The notes: a model not told the origin generated them from the letters alone. A stretch of 22,683 nucleotides of DNA from UBA2365 sp964594045 (GCA_964594045.1 CAZQKR010000056.1:1-22683); one strand, 5' to 3'. Shown: positions 1-8,433, counted from the first letter of the stretch. Translations and numbers: made by a program.

Positions 1-71
1 ATTTTAATATATATTTGATTTATTTTCAGTTATTTATTAATCGAACTCAGGTTAACACGAAAAACTCTTTT

Positions 72-104
72 AAAAGGCTGATCCTCATGGGTCAGCCTTT
101 TTTT
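72..104 (+). terminator. Rho-independent terminator of an upstream gene outside the window
   Basis: AAAAGGCTGA (72-81) pairs perfectly with TCAGCCTTTT (92-101). The pairing continues inward (CC 83-84 with GG 89-90) to a TCAT loop. A run of T follows the stem. The A-run before the stem would also let it work on the other strand. No gene is visible between base 1 and this hairpin, so it most likely ends a gene whose coding part lies to the left of the window. Confidence 0.85.
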
Positions 105-248
105 TAATCGGGTGTTCATAATAAAGATTAGACATATTTAAAAATGAACTTGGCAGTGTCATTCCCGATGCTCTCTGTGCCCGATCGGGACAATTCCGGA
201 TGTGAACCGGAATACCGTACATCAAGTGTGTCTAATCGAATACGGGAT

Positions 249-265
249 GGCGGATCAGGTCCGCC
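249..265. repeat. Inverted repeat at the first module A copy
   Basis: GGCGGA (249-254) and TCCGCC (260-265) pair around TCAGG, so the first module A copy sits in a small hairpin. The later copies are preceded by ACTGGTTT instead and cannot form it. This copy may therefore keep an older form of the element. Confidence 0.5.
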
Positions 266-421
266 AAGACGACCGGGTGTTTATTATAAGCAATAGACTT
301 TTTTAAATAAAATGAACATGGTTGGGTCATTCCCGATGCTCTATATGCCCGATCGGGACAAGTCCGGACGTGAACCGGAATCCCGTACATCAGGTGTGTA
401 ATTCAGGTACAGGACTGGTTT

Positions 422-689
422 CAGGTCCGCCAAGACGACCGGGTGTTTATTATAAGCAATAGACTTTTTTAAATAAAATGAACATGGTTGGGTCATTCCG
501 GACCTGATCCGGAATCCCGTACATCAGGTGTATAATTCAGGAACAGGACTGGTTTCAGGTCCGCCAAGACGACCGGGTGTTTATTATAAGCAATAGACTT
601 TTTTAAATAAAATGAACATGGTTGGGTCATTCCGGACCTGATCCGGAATCCCGTACATCAGGTGTATAATTCAGGAACAGGACTGGTTT
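422..689. repeat. Perfect 134-bp direct tandem duplication (two copies)
   Basis: Bases 422-555 and 556-689 read the same base for base. The preceding unit (256-421) differs mainly by an extra 32-bp block, plus a few substitutions near its 3' half (GTGTGTAATTCAGGTAC in place of GTGTATAATTCAGGAAC). Identity over 134 non-coding bases points to a recent duplication by slippage or unequal recombination. Confidence 0.9.
495..515. repeat. REP-like palindrome in repeat unit 2 (same at 629-649)
   Basis: ATTCCGGA (495-502) and TCCGGAAT (508-515) form a perfect 8-bp stem around a CCTGA loop. The same hairpin recurs at 629-636/642-649. In the longer units the place is taken by a larger nested structure: CCCGATCGGG at 348-357, plus TCCGG 363-367 paired with CCGGA 375-379. 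This resembles dispersed palindromic intergenic repeats. Whether it occurs elsewhere in the genome cannot be seen here; I find no other copy in the window. Confidence 0.7.
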
Positions 690-1055
690 CAGGTCCGCCA
701 AGACGACCGGGTGTTTTTTTCGGATGATGGAAATGAAATAAAAAGTAGCAAGGGGAAACACAATTAAATGAAATAAAATTGATCAGGTCCGCCAAGACGA
801 ACGGGTGTTTTTTTTGGATCGTGGATATAGGAGAAAAGTAGCAAAGGAGAGCACTTTTAATCATAATGGACATGGATGGGGCATTCCCGATGCTCTATAT
901 GCCCGATCGGGACAAGTCCGGGAGGGAAGTGGAATCCCGCACTTGCAGTGTGTCAGATCTTCCCGGTTTCAAATTACTGAATAGATATTATTTTCCTGAA
1001 CTGTTTAATTCACAGATTAAAAGTCTCAAATAAATCAATTTTTGTTAAATTACCT

Positions 1056-1063
1056 TAATTTTG
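1056..1063 (+). promoter_or_regulatory. Probable -7 box for the 1111 gene
   Basis: TAATTTTG matches the Bacteroidota -7 consensus TAnnTTTG exactly. No TTG/TTTG lies at the expected 17-20 bp upstream, so only half of the promoter is supported. Transcription would begin near 1070, upstream of the ATG at 1111 but downstream of a possible TTG codon at 1042. This argues against the TTG as the start. Confidence 0.5.
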
Positions 1064-1110
1064 CTATCATCCCGCAAACTGAGGCTTGTTCAACAATAAA
1101 ACAGGGCTTT

Positions 1111-1761
1111 ATGGAATTGAATGAAAAATACAAAAGCTACCAGGACCGCCTGAGGGAAGTGGAAGGAAAAGATTCTCCTGCGGAGTTGCTCAGACCATTT
1201 CACATCGCTGTCGAAAACACTTATGATAAACTCAAAACCAAATTATCCCCGACAGATTTCAAATGGCTGTTTATACTGATGGCAGTGCTTTTGCTGGCCA
1301 TGAGTATAATACACATCCTATTCAGGAACCATTACATCAGTATTCTCTTTGTCCTGATGATGGCAGGGTATTGGATCTATTACCGGATGGAAATGAAAAA
1401 AGCCATAGAATTGCAAAAACAGGCCAATGCAATCATCAGGCAAAGACAAACTCCTGAAACCAATTTCTCCGCACTCTTGCTGGACCGCATTGATTATATC
1501 AGGAACGGGCTCGATGTTTTATATAAAAGGATCACTATGGTCAGAAATCAGTATGTGGCCTTTTTCCCCGTCATTTTGGTACTTTTTATTCACACTGTCC
1601 GGGGGAATATGTCAACAGCTCTGTGGATCAGCAGCATCATTGTTTCAGTCATCATAGGTGGAGTTTTCTGGTTCTATTATTTCAATTATGAAATGACGGA
1701 ACTGGACAGGATCGCTGATGAACTGGATTCACAGTCAAATAATCTCAAACAATTGATTTAA
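1111..1761 (+). CDS. Hypothetical four-helix inner-membrane protein
   Basis: I do not recognise the family. The 216-aa protein has a charged N-terminal region (1-50), two closely spaced membrane helices (about 52-71 and 75-91), a soluble helical stretch rich in K, Q and R (about 92-147), a second helix pair (about 148-163 and 169-190), and an acidic C-terminal tail that looks coiled-coil-like. There is no signal peptide and no catalytic motif, so it is probably an inner-membrane protein with both ends in the cytoplasm. The frame stays open back to a TTG at 1042, but a -7 box lies between the two, so I chose ATG 1111. Only 21 bp separate it from the solute-binding lipoprotein gene, which suggests co-transcription. 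Its function is unknown. Confidence 0.75.
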   Translation: MELNEKYKSYQDRLREVEGKDSPAELLRPFHIAVENTYDKLKTKLSPTDFKWLFILMAVLLLAMSIIHILFRNHYISILFVLMMAGYWIYYRMEMKKAIELQKQANAIIRQRQTPETNFSALLLDRIDYIRNGLDVLYKRITMVRNQYVAFFPVILVLFIHTVRGNMSTALWISSIIVSVIIGGVFWFYYFNYEMTELDRIADELDSQSNNLKQLI

Positions 1762-1782
1762 GCATTAACGCTGATTAAAAGG

Positions 1783-3558
1783 ATGTTTCGAATGCAAAAA
1801 AGAAATTCAATCGTTGTTTTTTTCCTATTTTCTACACTTTTTTTATTGACACAGTCCTGTAAACAGGGAAATCAAGGTCAAAACCAGGATTTTTCTGTTA
1901 CCGTCAGGATTCCCCGGGATCCTGCCACGCTCAACCCGATCAAGAGTTCAGGAACCGTTGAAAATGACATTTCACAATATCTGTTTTTGCCTTTGGCAGA
2001 TTATGATCCGGTATCTCTGGATCTGGTTCCGGTGCTGATCGAAGCCCTTCCAAACCCGGTCAGCATTGACACAGGAAAATGGGCAGGAACCCTCAGGTTT
2101 GATTGTCTGATGAGAAAAGAAGCTGTTTGGGATGATGGCAGTCCGGTAACCGCTTTTGATTATCTTTTTACCATAAAAACCATTAAACATCCAGACATCC
2201 TGGCCAATCCGGCACTGAAAAGCATTTTTCAGGTGATGCGCGATGTTGAAGTTTCACCCGATGACCCAAAGAGGTTTTTTATCTATGTTGAGTCAACTTT
2301 TCTCAATGCCAGGGAACTGGCCCTGATCGTTCCGGTATATCCGGAGTATCTGTATGACCCGGATCAGGCACTACAGAATTATGAACTGGAGAATTCAGCG
2401 CTCAACAACATCGCGTCAAATGATCAAAAGCGGGATAGCCTGATCAGCGCTTTTGTGGAAAGCTTCAATCATATTGACTGCGGAAGGGTACTGGCAAACG
2501 GGGCAAATGCATACGAACTGGCAGAATGGCAGACAAATCAGCAAATTGTATTGAACAGGAAAAAGGATTGGTGGGGCAGCAAACTGACCCACAGCGCCTA
2601 TTTTGAGGCCAACCCATCCAGGATCGTTTTCAAAGTGATACCTGACCCGAACACAGCCTTGCTGTCACTCAAAAGCGATCAGCTGGAGGTGCTGGATCAG
2701 CTGGACGGACTCAGTTTTTCCAGTTTGAAGGAAGAGAGCCGGTTAAATGCCAAATTTAATTTTGATTCTCCCGGCAGGCTCGTTTATTATTTCATCGGGA
2801 TGAACAATCACAGTCCTTTTTTAAAGGATAAATATCTGAGAAAAGCGCTGGCACACCTTATGGATGTGGACATGTTCATTAAAAATTTTGAGATGGGCAA
2901 TGGAATCCGGTTACAAAGCCCGGTTTTGCCCATGCGATCATACTACCATCATGACTTGAAGCCCGTCAACTTTGACCTGGAAAAAGCCGGGAATTACCTT
3001 AAAAAGGCAGGATGGTCCGATACGGACAGTAATGGTATTCTGGACAAAATGCTGAATGGGAAAAAAACGGAATTGAAACTCAGGATTTTGATCCCAGGCA
3101 GCGAACTCAGCAAAAACCTGGCATTAATGCTCAAGCAAAACTGCAAAACAGCAGGAATTGAGATTGATATCGTCACAAAAGATCCGAAACTTATTCCTGC
3201 AGATGTTGCATCCCGCGCGTTTGACCTGTATCCAACCGGTGTTCAACTCGGGTTGTACCCCGAGGATCTCTTCCAGTCATGGCATTCTTCAAATGATTTT
3301 CCGGGAGGAAGCAATCGTTTTGGTTTTAATCACCCGGAAGTGGATAAATTACTGGAAGATCTTCGGGAAACAACAGATGCAGAGCACATGAAACGCTTGA
3401 TGAAGGAAGTCCAGCAGCTGATCTATGATGAGCAGCCGGTCATATTTCTCTATGTTCCAACCAATAACATCGCTTTCAAGAAGGACCTGGAAATACAGAC
3501 CAGCCTCAGGGCTCCGGGTTATTTTATCAATACGATCAGGAAAAAGGTGAATCAATAA
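1783..3558 (+). CDS. Family 5 extracellular solute-binding lipoprotein (peptide/nickel type)
   Basis: Substrate-binding component of the SBP_bac_5 (DppA/OppA-like) type, which captures oligopeptides or similar ligands for an ABC importer. The N-terminus has a hydrophobic signal ending in LTQSC with Cys26, a permissive lipobox, so it is probably a lipoprotein. The residues after Cys (KQGNQGQ) contain no acidic surface-export signal, so a periplasmic location is favoured. Family hallmarks are WDDGSPVTAFDYLFT in the first third, the DWWG and FKVIPDPNTALLSL block, YYFIGMNN followed by LRKALAHLMDVD in the middle, and a C-terminal NHPEVDKLLEDLR region. At 591 aa it has the usual size. ATG 1792 is an equally possible start. 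No permease or ATPase gene is adjacent, so the transporter partner is elsewhere or absent. The actual ligand cannot be read from the sequence. Confidence 0.88.
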   Translation: MFRMQKRNSIVVFFLFSTLFLLTQSCKQGNQGQNQDFSVTVRIPRDPATLNPIKSSGTVENDISQYLFLPLADYDPVSLDLVPVLIEALPNPVSIDTGKWAGTLRFDCLMRKEAVWDDGSPVTAFDYLFTIKTIKHPDILANPALKSIFQVMRDVEVSPDDPKRFFIYVESTFLNARELALIVPVYPEYLYDPDQALQNYELENSALNNIASNDQKRDSLISAFVESFNHIDCGRVLANGANAYELAEWQTNQQIVLNRKKDWWGSKLTHSAYFEANPSRIVFKVIPDPNTALLSLKSDQLEVLDQLDGLSFSSLKEESRLNAKFNFDSPGRLVYYFIGMNNHSPFLKDKYLRKALAHLMDVDMFIKNFEMGNGIRLQSPVLPMRSYYHHDLKPVNFDLEKAGNYLKKAGWSDTDSNGILDKMLNGKKTELKLRILIPGSELSKNLALMLKQNCKTAGIEIDIVTKDPKLIPADVASRAFDLYPTGVQLGLYPEDLFQSWHSSNDFPGGSNRFGFNHPEVDKLLEDLRETTDAEHMKRLMKEVQQLIYDEQPVIFLYVPTNNIAFKKDLEIQTSLRAPGYFINTIRKKVNQ

Positions 3559-3619
3559 TTTTTTTATTCGTGGATTCGATCCTTAAATAGTTATCAGAAA
3601 AGAATTTTGAAAGATTTAT

Positions 3620-4474
3620 ATGGCAAAAATGATCAACAACAAGGCTGAACTCATTTATGACAAAAACGGTGTGCTGACAGATGAATCCTACGAAAAGGAG
3701 TTGCTCAGACTTCAGATCGAACTGGTCAAGCTTCAGCAATGGATCGTGAAAAAGAAGTTGAAAGTCGTTGTTATTTTTGAAGGAAGGGATGCGGCAGGAA
3801 AAGGAGGCGTCATCAAAAGGATCATCCAGATGCTCAACCCACGTGTCGTCAAGGTAGTTGCACTCGGTACACCCACTGAAAAAGAACGGGGGCAATGGTA
3901 TTTTCAACGATATGTCAATCATTTACCGGCAGAAGGTGAGATGATCCTTTTTGACCGCAGCTGGTACAACCGGGCCGGTGTGGAACGGGTTATGGGTTTT
4001 TGTACCGATGTGCAGTACAGGGAGTTTTTGCGTTCAGCGCCGGAGTTTGAACGTATGCTGGTGAGATCAGGTATCATTCTGATCAAATACTGGTTTTCCA
4101 TCAGTGCCAAAGAACAGGAAAAGAGATTTAAATCCAGGAATACAGACCCGATCAGAAGATGGAAACTCAGTCCGATGGATATCGAATCCCAGGCTCACTG
4201 GGTGGATTATTCCAGGGCAAAAGACGCCATGTTCATGTACACGGATATAGAAAAAGCGAAGTGGTATGTGGTGAATGCCGATGTTAAAAAACATGCACGA
4301 CTCAATTGCATCACACATCTGCTGTCTTTGATCCCTTATGAAGATTTTATTCCTCCTGCCATCAAAATGCCCAAACGGCAGGTGGATAAAAATTATAAAC
4401 GACCACCAATTACAGGTCAGAACTGGATTCCGGCAGTATATGGCAATAATCCGACAGAACTGGATGAGATATGA
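3620..4474 (+). CDS. ppk2: Polyphosphate kinase 2 (PPK2, class I-like)
   Basis: Transfers phosphate between inorganic polyphosphate and nucleotides; the single-domain class I enzymes mainly phosphorylate nucleoside diphosphates. It is cytosolic. The 284-aa protein shows the full set of family motifs: Walker A GRDAAGKG at 55-62, Walker B DRSWYNRAGVE at 112-122, and the lid region RNTDPIRRWKLSPMD at about 173-187. These are followed by WVDYSRAKD near 194-202 and WYVVNADVKKHARLN near 215-229. Length and motif order fit a one-domain PPK2. The gene follows the solute-binding protein gene by 61 bp and precedes the flippase gene by 15 bp, so it may share a transcript with the flippase. The exact nucleotide preference cannot be decided from sequence. 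ATG 3629 is an alternative start. Confidence 0.93.
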   Translation: MAKMINNKAELIYDKNGVLTDESYEKELLRLQIELVKLQQWIVKKKLKVVVIFEGRDAAGKGGVIKRIIQMLNPRVVKVVALGTPTEKERGQWYFQRYVNHLPAEGEMILFDRSWYNRAGVERVMGFCTDVQYREFLRSAPEFERMLVRSGIILIKYWFSISAKEQEKRFKSRNTDPIRRWKLSPMDIESQAHWVDYSRAKDAMFMYTDIEKAKWYVVNADVKKHARLNCITHLLSLIPYEDFIPPAIKMPKRQVDKNYKRPPITGQNWIPAVYGNNPTELDEI

Positions 4475-4489
4475 CCTAATAAAACTATT

Positions 4490-5935
4490 TTGAAAAGAGA
4501 ATTCCTGATCAATATTGCCTTTCTGATCCTGATCAATTTTTTGATCAAGCCGGTGTATATCCTTTTTATAGAATCCAGGGTTCAGGATACACTTGGTCCC
4601 AATGAGTATGGTTTGTATTTTGGAATACTCAATTTTGCCATGATGCTGCAGATCATAGCTGATCTCGGTATCCAGAACTTCAACAGTACGGCGGTTTCCC
4701 GGGACAGATCTATACTCCCGAAGTATCTGCCCAGGATGCTGGGTCTGAAAATGGTGCTTTCAATGATCTATCTGTTGGTCGGACTGATAGGTGCTTTTCT
4801 GATCGGTTATGCAACCAGATCGGTAATGATATTTACCTGGGTCAGTATCAATTTTATTTTACTTTCTTTTATCCTGTATCTCAGGACCAATATTTCAGCA
4901 ACCGGCCATTACAGGACAGACAGTTTATTATCCGTGGTTGACAAAGTATTGCTGATCATCATTTTGAGCTGGATGCTGTTCTGGGGACATCGGGGTAAAG
5001 CCTTTGATATTTTTGACTTTATTTTTGCGCAGACAGCAGCCTATGGATTTGTCCTTATGCTGGTTCTGGCCATCAATTTCAGGTTGGCCAGGTTGATCCG
5101 CATCTCATTTGACTGGGTGTTGAGCAAAGAAATAGTCCGCCAGTCATTTCCATTTTCCCTGGTCATTATTCTGATGTCGCTTTACAACAGGATGGATGGT
5201 TTTATGCTGGAGAGGTTGCTGGACGATCAGGCTTATGAAGCCGGGATCTATGCTGCAGCATTCAGGATCTATGACGCGCTCAATATGGTCGGATATTTGT
5301 TTGCAGTATTATTGTTGCCGATGTTCAGTTCGCTCATGCATTCCAGAAAAGAGCTGGATGCCCTGGTCAGGACCGGGCACAATATGATTTTTGGCGTGTC
5401 GGTGGCCCTGCTCGCAGGAATAGGATTGTATGCAGAGGAGATATTGACCTGGATGTATCCCAATCACATGCAGGAAAGATACATCACCCTCCTGTACTTG
5501 TTGCTTACCAGTTTTCTGGCAACCAGTCTGTCATACAATTACGGAACCTTACTCACGGCAGCAAAGGAGCTTAAATCCATGAACCGGATCTTATTTGCCG
5601 GAGTGCTGATCAATCTGGTGCTGAACCTGATTTTTATACCCGGATTCGGGGCGATCGGCGCTGCCATGACCACGATCGGAACCCAGTTCTTTGTTCTGGC
5701 AGGGCAATATCTGCTGAGCATCCGCATCTTTGAAATCCGGTTCAATTTCCGTATATTTCTAAGGAGGACAGGTTATCTGGCCGGTGTGGTCATACTGTTC
5801 CTGATCTATGTTCAGTATTTTGAAAACGTTAAATGGCTGACCGGACTCATTATCTTTGAAATGATAGTTTTCCTGCTCATGGCCGGCTTTGGAATGGTGA
5901 GCTGGAAAGACCTGAAGAAGGAAAAAAGGCAATAA
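4490..5935 (+). CDS. Polysaccharide/oligosaccharide flippase (MOP superfamily)
   Basis: Polytopic inner-membrane protein of 481 aa with about 12-14 hydrophobic segments, which should flip lipid-linked sugar units for envelope polysaccharide synthesis. Support comes from the N-terminal helix followed by the GPNEYGLYFGILNFAMMLQ region, typical of Wzx-like proteins. A second-half helix has the family pattern GFGAIGAAMTTIGTQFF, and the predicted topology spans the whole length. The start is a TTG: no ATG lies close enough upstream, and beginning at the next ATG would delete the first membrane helix. It sits 15 bp after the PPK2 gene. No glycosyltransferase genes flank it, so it is not inside a visible polysaccharide cluster, and its substrate cannot be named. 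Confidence 0.85.
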   Translation: MKREFLINIAFLILINFLIKPVYILFIESRVQDTLGPNEYGLYFGILNFAMMLQIIADLGIQNFNSTAVSRDRSILPKYLPRMLGLKMVLSMIYLLVGLIGAFLIGYATRSVMIFTWVSINFILLSFILYLRTNISATGHYRTDSLLSVVDKVLLIIILSWMLFWGHRGKAFDIFDFIFAQTAAYGFVLMLVLAINFRLARLIRISFDWVLSKEIVRQSFPFSLVIILMSLYNRMDGFMLERLLDDQAYEAGIYAAAFRIYDALNMVGYLFAVLLLPMFSSLMHSRKELDALVRTGHNMIFGVSVALLAGIGLYAEEILTWMYPNHMQERYITLLYLLLTSFLATSLSYNYGTLLTAAKELKSMNRILFAGVLINLVLNLIFIPGFGAIGAAMTTIGTQFFVLAGQYLLSIRIFEIRFNFRIFLRRTGYLAGVVILFLIYVQYFENVKWLTGLIIFEMIVFLLMAGFGMVSWKDLKKEKRQ

Positions 5936-5963
5936 AGAACGGTTCGGATTCACCTCATAAAAA

Positions 5964-5975
5964 ATATCCGGATAT
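5964..5975. other. 12-bp perfect palindrome after the flippase gene
   Basis: ATATCCGGATAT reads the same on both strands and lies 29 bp after the flippase stop codon. An A-run follows rather than a T-run, so it is not a usual plus-strand terminator. It could be a protein-binding site or chance. Confidence 0.3.
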
Positions 5976-6085
5976 CAGGAAAAAAATAAGATTTTTCTAC
6001 CTGCCAAAACAGTATCAAATTTTGTAGATATTCATTTTCAGATATTTAGACATACTTTTTTTTATTATTTTTAATATCAGCAAGT

Positions 6086-6094
6086 TATATTTTG
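6086..6094 (+). promoter_or_regulatory. Weak -7-like box upstream of the EF-G paralog gene
   Basis: TATATTTTG differs from the Bacteroidota TAnnTTTG consensus only by one extra base in the spacer. It lies in the AT-rich 238-bp region between the flippase and the EF-G paralog, about 80 bp before the ATG. No clear -33 box is seen. Confidence 0.3.
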
Positions 6095-6173
6095 CTGTTC
6101 ATTTGGTTAGTTTTAATTTTCTGTGTACTTTCAGCCCTCTTTGAAATATTATTATTAAAATAAATTCTAATTT

Positions 6174-8300
6174 ATGGTCTTCGATACAAAAAACATCAGG
6201 AATATAGTCTTGCTTGGACACTCGGGCTGTGGTAAAACTTCCCTTTGTGAAGCAATGCTGTATGAAGCGAAAGAAATTGACAGGATAGGTACCGTTGAGG
6301 GAGGTTCTACCACTTCAGATTTCACTAATATTGAAAAGGAAAAACAAAATTCCATTTTCAGTACTTTATTGCATGCCAGCTGGAAAGACAGCAAGATCAA
6401 CATCATCGATACCCCGGGACTGGATGATTTTGTCGGTGAAGTTGTTTCTTCACTGAAGGTGGCTGATACCGCTTTAATGGTTTTGAATGCAACTAACGGA
6501 TTGGAGGTTGGAACCGAACTTGCCTGGGAATATGTTGAAAAATTCAGAACTCCGACCATGTTTGTGATCAACCAGGTGGATCATGATAAATCAGATTACT
6601 CAAGTGCCGTTGAACAGGTAAAGGAGCGTTTTGGACCGAAAGTTAAAGTGGTTCAGTTTCCTTTCAATGAAGGTAACGGTTTCAACAGTATAGTGGATGC
6701 CCTGAGGATGGTGATGTACGTTTTCTCTCCGCAGGGAGGAAAACCCGAAAAGAAACCCATTCCTGAATCTGTGATGGCCAAAGCCCAGGAATTACACAAC
6801 GAATTGGTGGAAGTGGCCGCAGAAATGGACGAGACTTTGATGGAAAAATTCTTTGATGAAGGTACGTTATCTGAGTCTGAACTGGCAGATGGATTGACAG
6901 CTGCATTGGCGAATCAGAATTTTTATCCGGTATTTGTCTCTTCTGCCAAGCTGAATATGGGTAGCGGAAGGATCATGGGCTTTGTCAACGATATCGCGCC
7001 TTCACCTGCAGTAACGCCTGCAGCGCCTCTGGCTAACGGGAAATCCCTGGATTGCAAGGCAGATGGGGACCCGATCATGTTTATTTTCAAAACGATGTCT
7101 GAACCACAAGTGGGATTGGTTTCTTACTTTAAAGTTTATTCAGGTACGATCAAAACAGGAATGGATATTCACAACCTGAACCTGAGAAGCGGAGAAAGAC
7201 TCAATCAGCTGTTTGTGTCCAACGGAAAAACAAGAACTCCTGTTGAGGAGTTACGCGCCGGAGATATCGGAGTAACCGTAAAACTCAAAAATTCACATAC
7301 CAACAATACGCTGGGTCCAAAAGATTCCGACCTGATGCTGGAAGAGATCCATTTCCCGACACCAAGGATACAGGAAGCGATCGTTCCCCCGGGAAAAGCT
7401 GAAATGGAAAAATTGATGAAGGCACTTCACGGTATTGAGGAAGAAGATCCGACATTGCAGATCGAGATCAGCCAGACGCTCAAACAAACGATCATTCACG
7501 GACAAGGTCAACTTCATCTGGATATCATCAAATACCGGATCGAAAAGATGAACGGTATCGCGATGGAATTCACAAGACCTAAAGTTCCATACCGCGAAAC
7601 GATCACCAGGCAGATTGACGGAGTTTACAGACATAAAAAGCAAACAGGTGGTTCAGGTCAGTTTGCAGAGGTCCACATGCGGGTTGAACCATATTACGAA
7701 GGCATGTCGGATCCGTCAGGACTTACTGTCAGAAATGTAGAACTGGAAGATCTGAAATGGGGCGGTAAGCTTTCATTCCTGTGGTGTATCGTCGGAGGCG
7801 CTATTGATAAAAACTATTCAAGCGCCATCAAGAAAGGGGTACTGCAGAAAATGGAAGAAGGACCTTTGACCGGATCCAACTGCCAGGATATCCGGGTATC
7901 CGTTTTTGACGGGAAAATGCACTCTGTGGACTCCAGTGACATGGCGTTCATGATCGCTGCATCGTATGCCTTCAAGGATTGCTTCCTCAAGGCTGCACCT
8001 CAGTTGCTGGAGCCTATTTACGAAGTTGAGATCCTTTGTCCTGAATCTGTTACAGGTGATGTGATGGGTGACCTTCAGACCAGGAGAGCCATAATCCTTG
8101 GAATGGATACGGAAGGGCTGTATCAAAAGATCATCACGGCAGTTCCGTTGTCAGAATTGTATCAATATTCTTCCACCTTAAGGGCGTTGACCCAGGGAAG
8201 GGCGAAATTCAAGCAATCTTTCAAGGAATACAGCCCTGTACCAACAGATCTCCAGCAAAAGCTGATCAAGGAGTATCAGGAGTCATTGACAGAAGAATAA
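6174..8300 (+). CDS. Elongation factor G paralog with degenerate GTPase motifs (EF-G2-like)
   Basis: This 708-aa protein has the five-domain layout of EF-G, the ribosomal translocase: G domain (about 8-285), domain II (about 295-380), III (about 395-470), IV (about 475-600) and V (about 605-690). The P-loop GHSGCGKTS (15-23) and the SAK motif (257-259) are intact. Switch I lacks the RGITI sequence. G3 reads DTPGLDDF (79-86), so Leu83 replaces the catalytic His of DTPGHVDF. G4 reads NQVD (133-136) instead of NKxD. The domain IV tip keeps KMHSVDSSD, with His583 at the position used for tRNA movement in E. coli EF-G. A related EF-G2 in Bacteroides thetaiotaomicron is reported to support translation during carbon starvation without GTP hydrolysis. 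I infer the same role here and assume a canonical fusA exists elsewhere. The gene stands alone between its own intergenic region and a terminator. Confidence 0.9.
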   Translation: MVFDTKNIRNIVLLGHSGCGKTSLCEAMLYEAKEIDRIGTVEGGSTTSDFTNIEKEKQNSIFSTLLHASWKDSKINIIDTPGLDDFVGEVVSSLKVADTALMVLNATNGLEVGTELAWEYVEKFRTPTMFVINQVDHDKSDYSSAVEQVKERFGPKVKVVQFPFNEGNGFNSIVDALRMVMYVFSPQGGKPEKKPIPESVMAKAQELHNELVEVAAEMDETLMEKFFDEGTLSESELADGLTAALANQNFYPVFVSSAKLNMGSGRIMGFVNDIAPSPAVTPAAPLANGKSLDCKADGDPIMFIFKTMSEPQVGLVSYFKVYSGTIKTGMDIHNLNLRSGERLNQLFVSNGKTRTPVEELRAGDIGVTVKLKNSHTNNTLGPKDSDLMLEEIHFPTPRIQEAIVPPGKAEMEKLMKALHGIEEEDPTLQIEISQTLKQTIIHGQGQLHLDIIKYRIEKMNGIAMEFTRPKVPYRETITRQIDGVYRHKKQTGGSGQFAEVHMRVEPYYEGMSDPSGLTVRNVELEDLKWGGKLSFLWCIVGGAIDKNYSSAIKKGVLQKMEEGPLTGSNCQDIRVSVFDGKMHSVDSSDMAFMIAASYAFKDCFLKAAPQLLEPIYEVEILCPESVTGDVMGDLQTRRAIILGMDTEGLYQKIITAVPLSELYQYSSTLRALTQGRAKFKQSFKEYSPVPTDLQQKLIKEYQESLTEE

Positions 8301-8318
8301 TGATGACCATATTTTATG

Positions 8319-8353
8319 AAAAAAGGGCGCTTCGTTTCGAAGGCCCTTTTTTT
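8319..8353 (+). terminator. Rho-independent terminator after the EF-G paralog
   Basis: AAAAAAGGGC (8319-8328) pairs with GCCC and the following T-run (8343-8353). An inner CTTCG/CGAAG stem (8330-8334/8338-8342) closes a TTT loop; G8329 is bulged. It begins 18 bp after the stop codon. The A-run on the left means it could also stop transcripts of the convergent peptidase gene. Confidence 0.88.
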
Positions 8354-8433
8354 ATTGACACAGGTGAATGGATTGTTCCAAGATCTCCAGCAGGCATTTA
8401 TCGTTATAATTGATGGCCTGATCTCAGACAAAT

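Larger units (their letters stand above)
107..955. repeat. Mosaic intergenic tandem-repeat array
   Basis: This gene-free stretch is built from a few recurring modules. Module A (CAGGTCCGCCAAGACGACCG plus GGTGT, 25 bp) begins at 256, 422, 556, 690 and, with one mismatch, 784. Three A copies are followed by a common AT-rich spacer (TTATTATAAGCAATAGACTT and onward) and then a GC-rich palindromic segment ending in CCCGTACATCAGGTGT. The unit at 256-421 is 166 bp; those at 422-555 and 556-689 are 134 bp. A diverged copy occupies about 107-255. The units at 690-783 and 784 to about 870 carry a different tail containing AGTAGCAA. A last partial palindromic segment lies at about 881-945. There are no variable spacers as in CRISPR, no transposase and no convincing reading frame. 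Confidence 0.9.

Noticed and set aside
256..870. CRISPR array
   Set aside because: The repeat units are 94-166 bp and the material between the 25-bp modules is itself repeated, not made of unique spacers. No cas genes are present.
658..873. 71-aa minus-strand frame in the repeat array
   Set aside because: It lies entirely within repeat modules, its segments mirror repeat copies (KKHPF and KKTPG parts), and no homology or start signal supports it.
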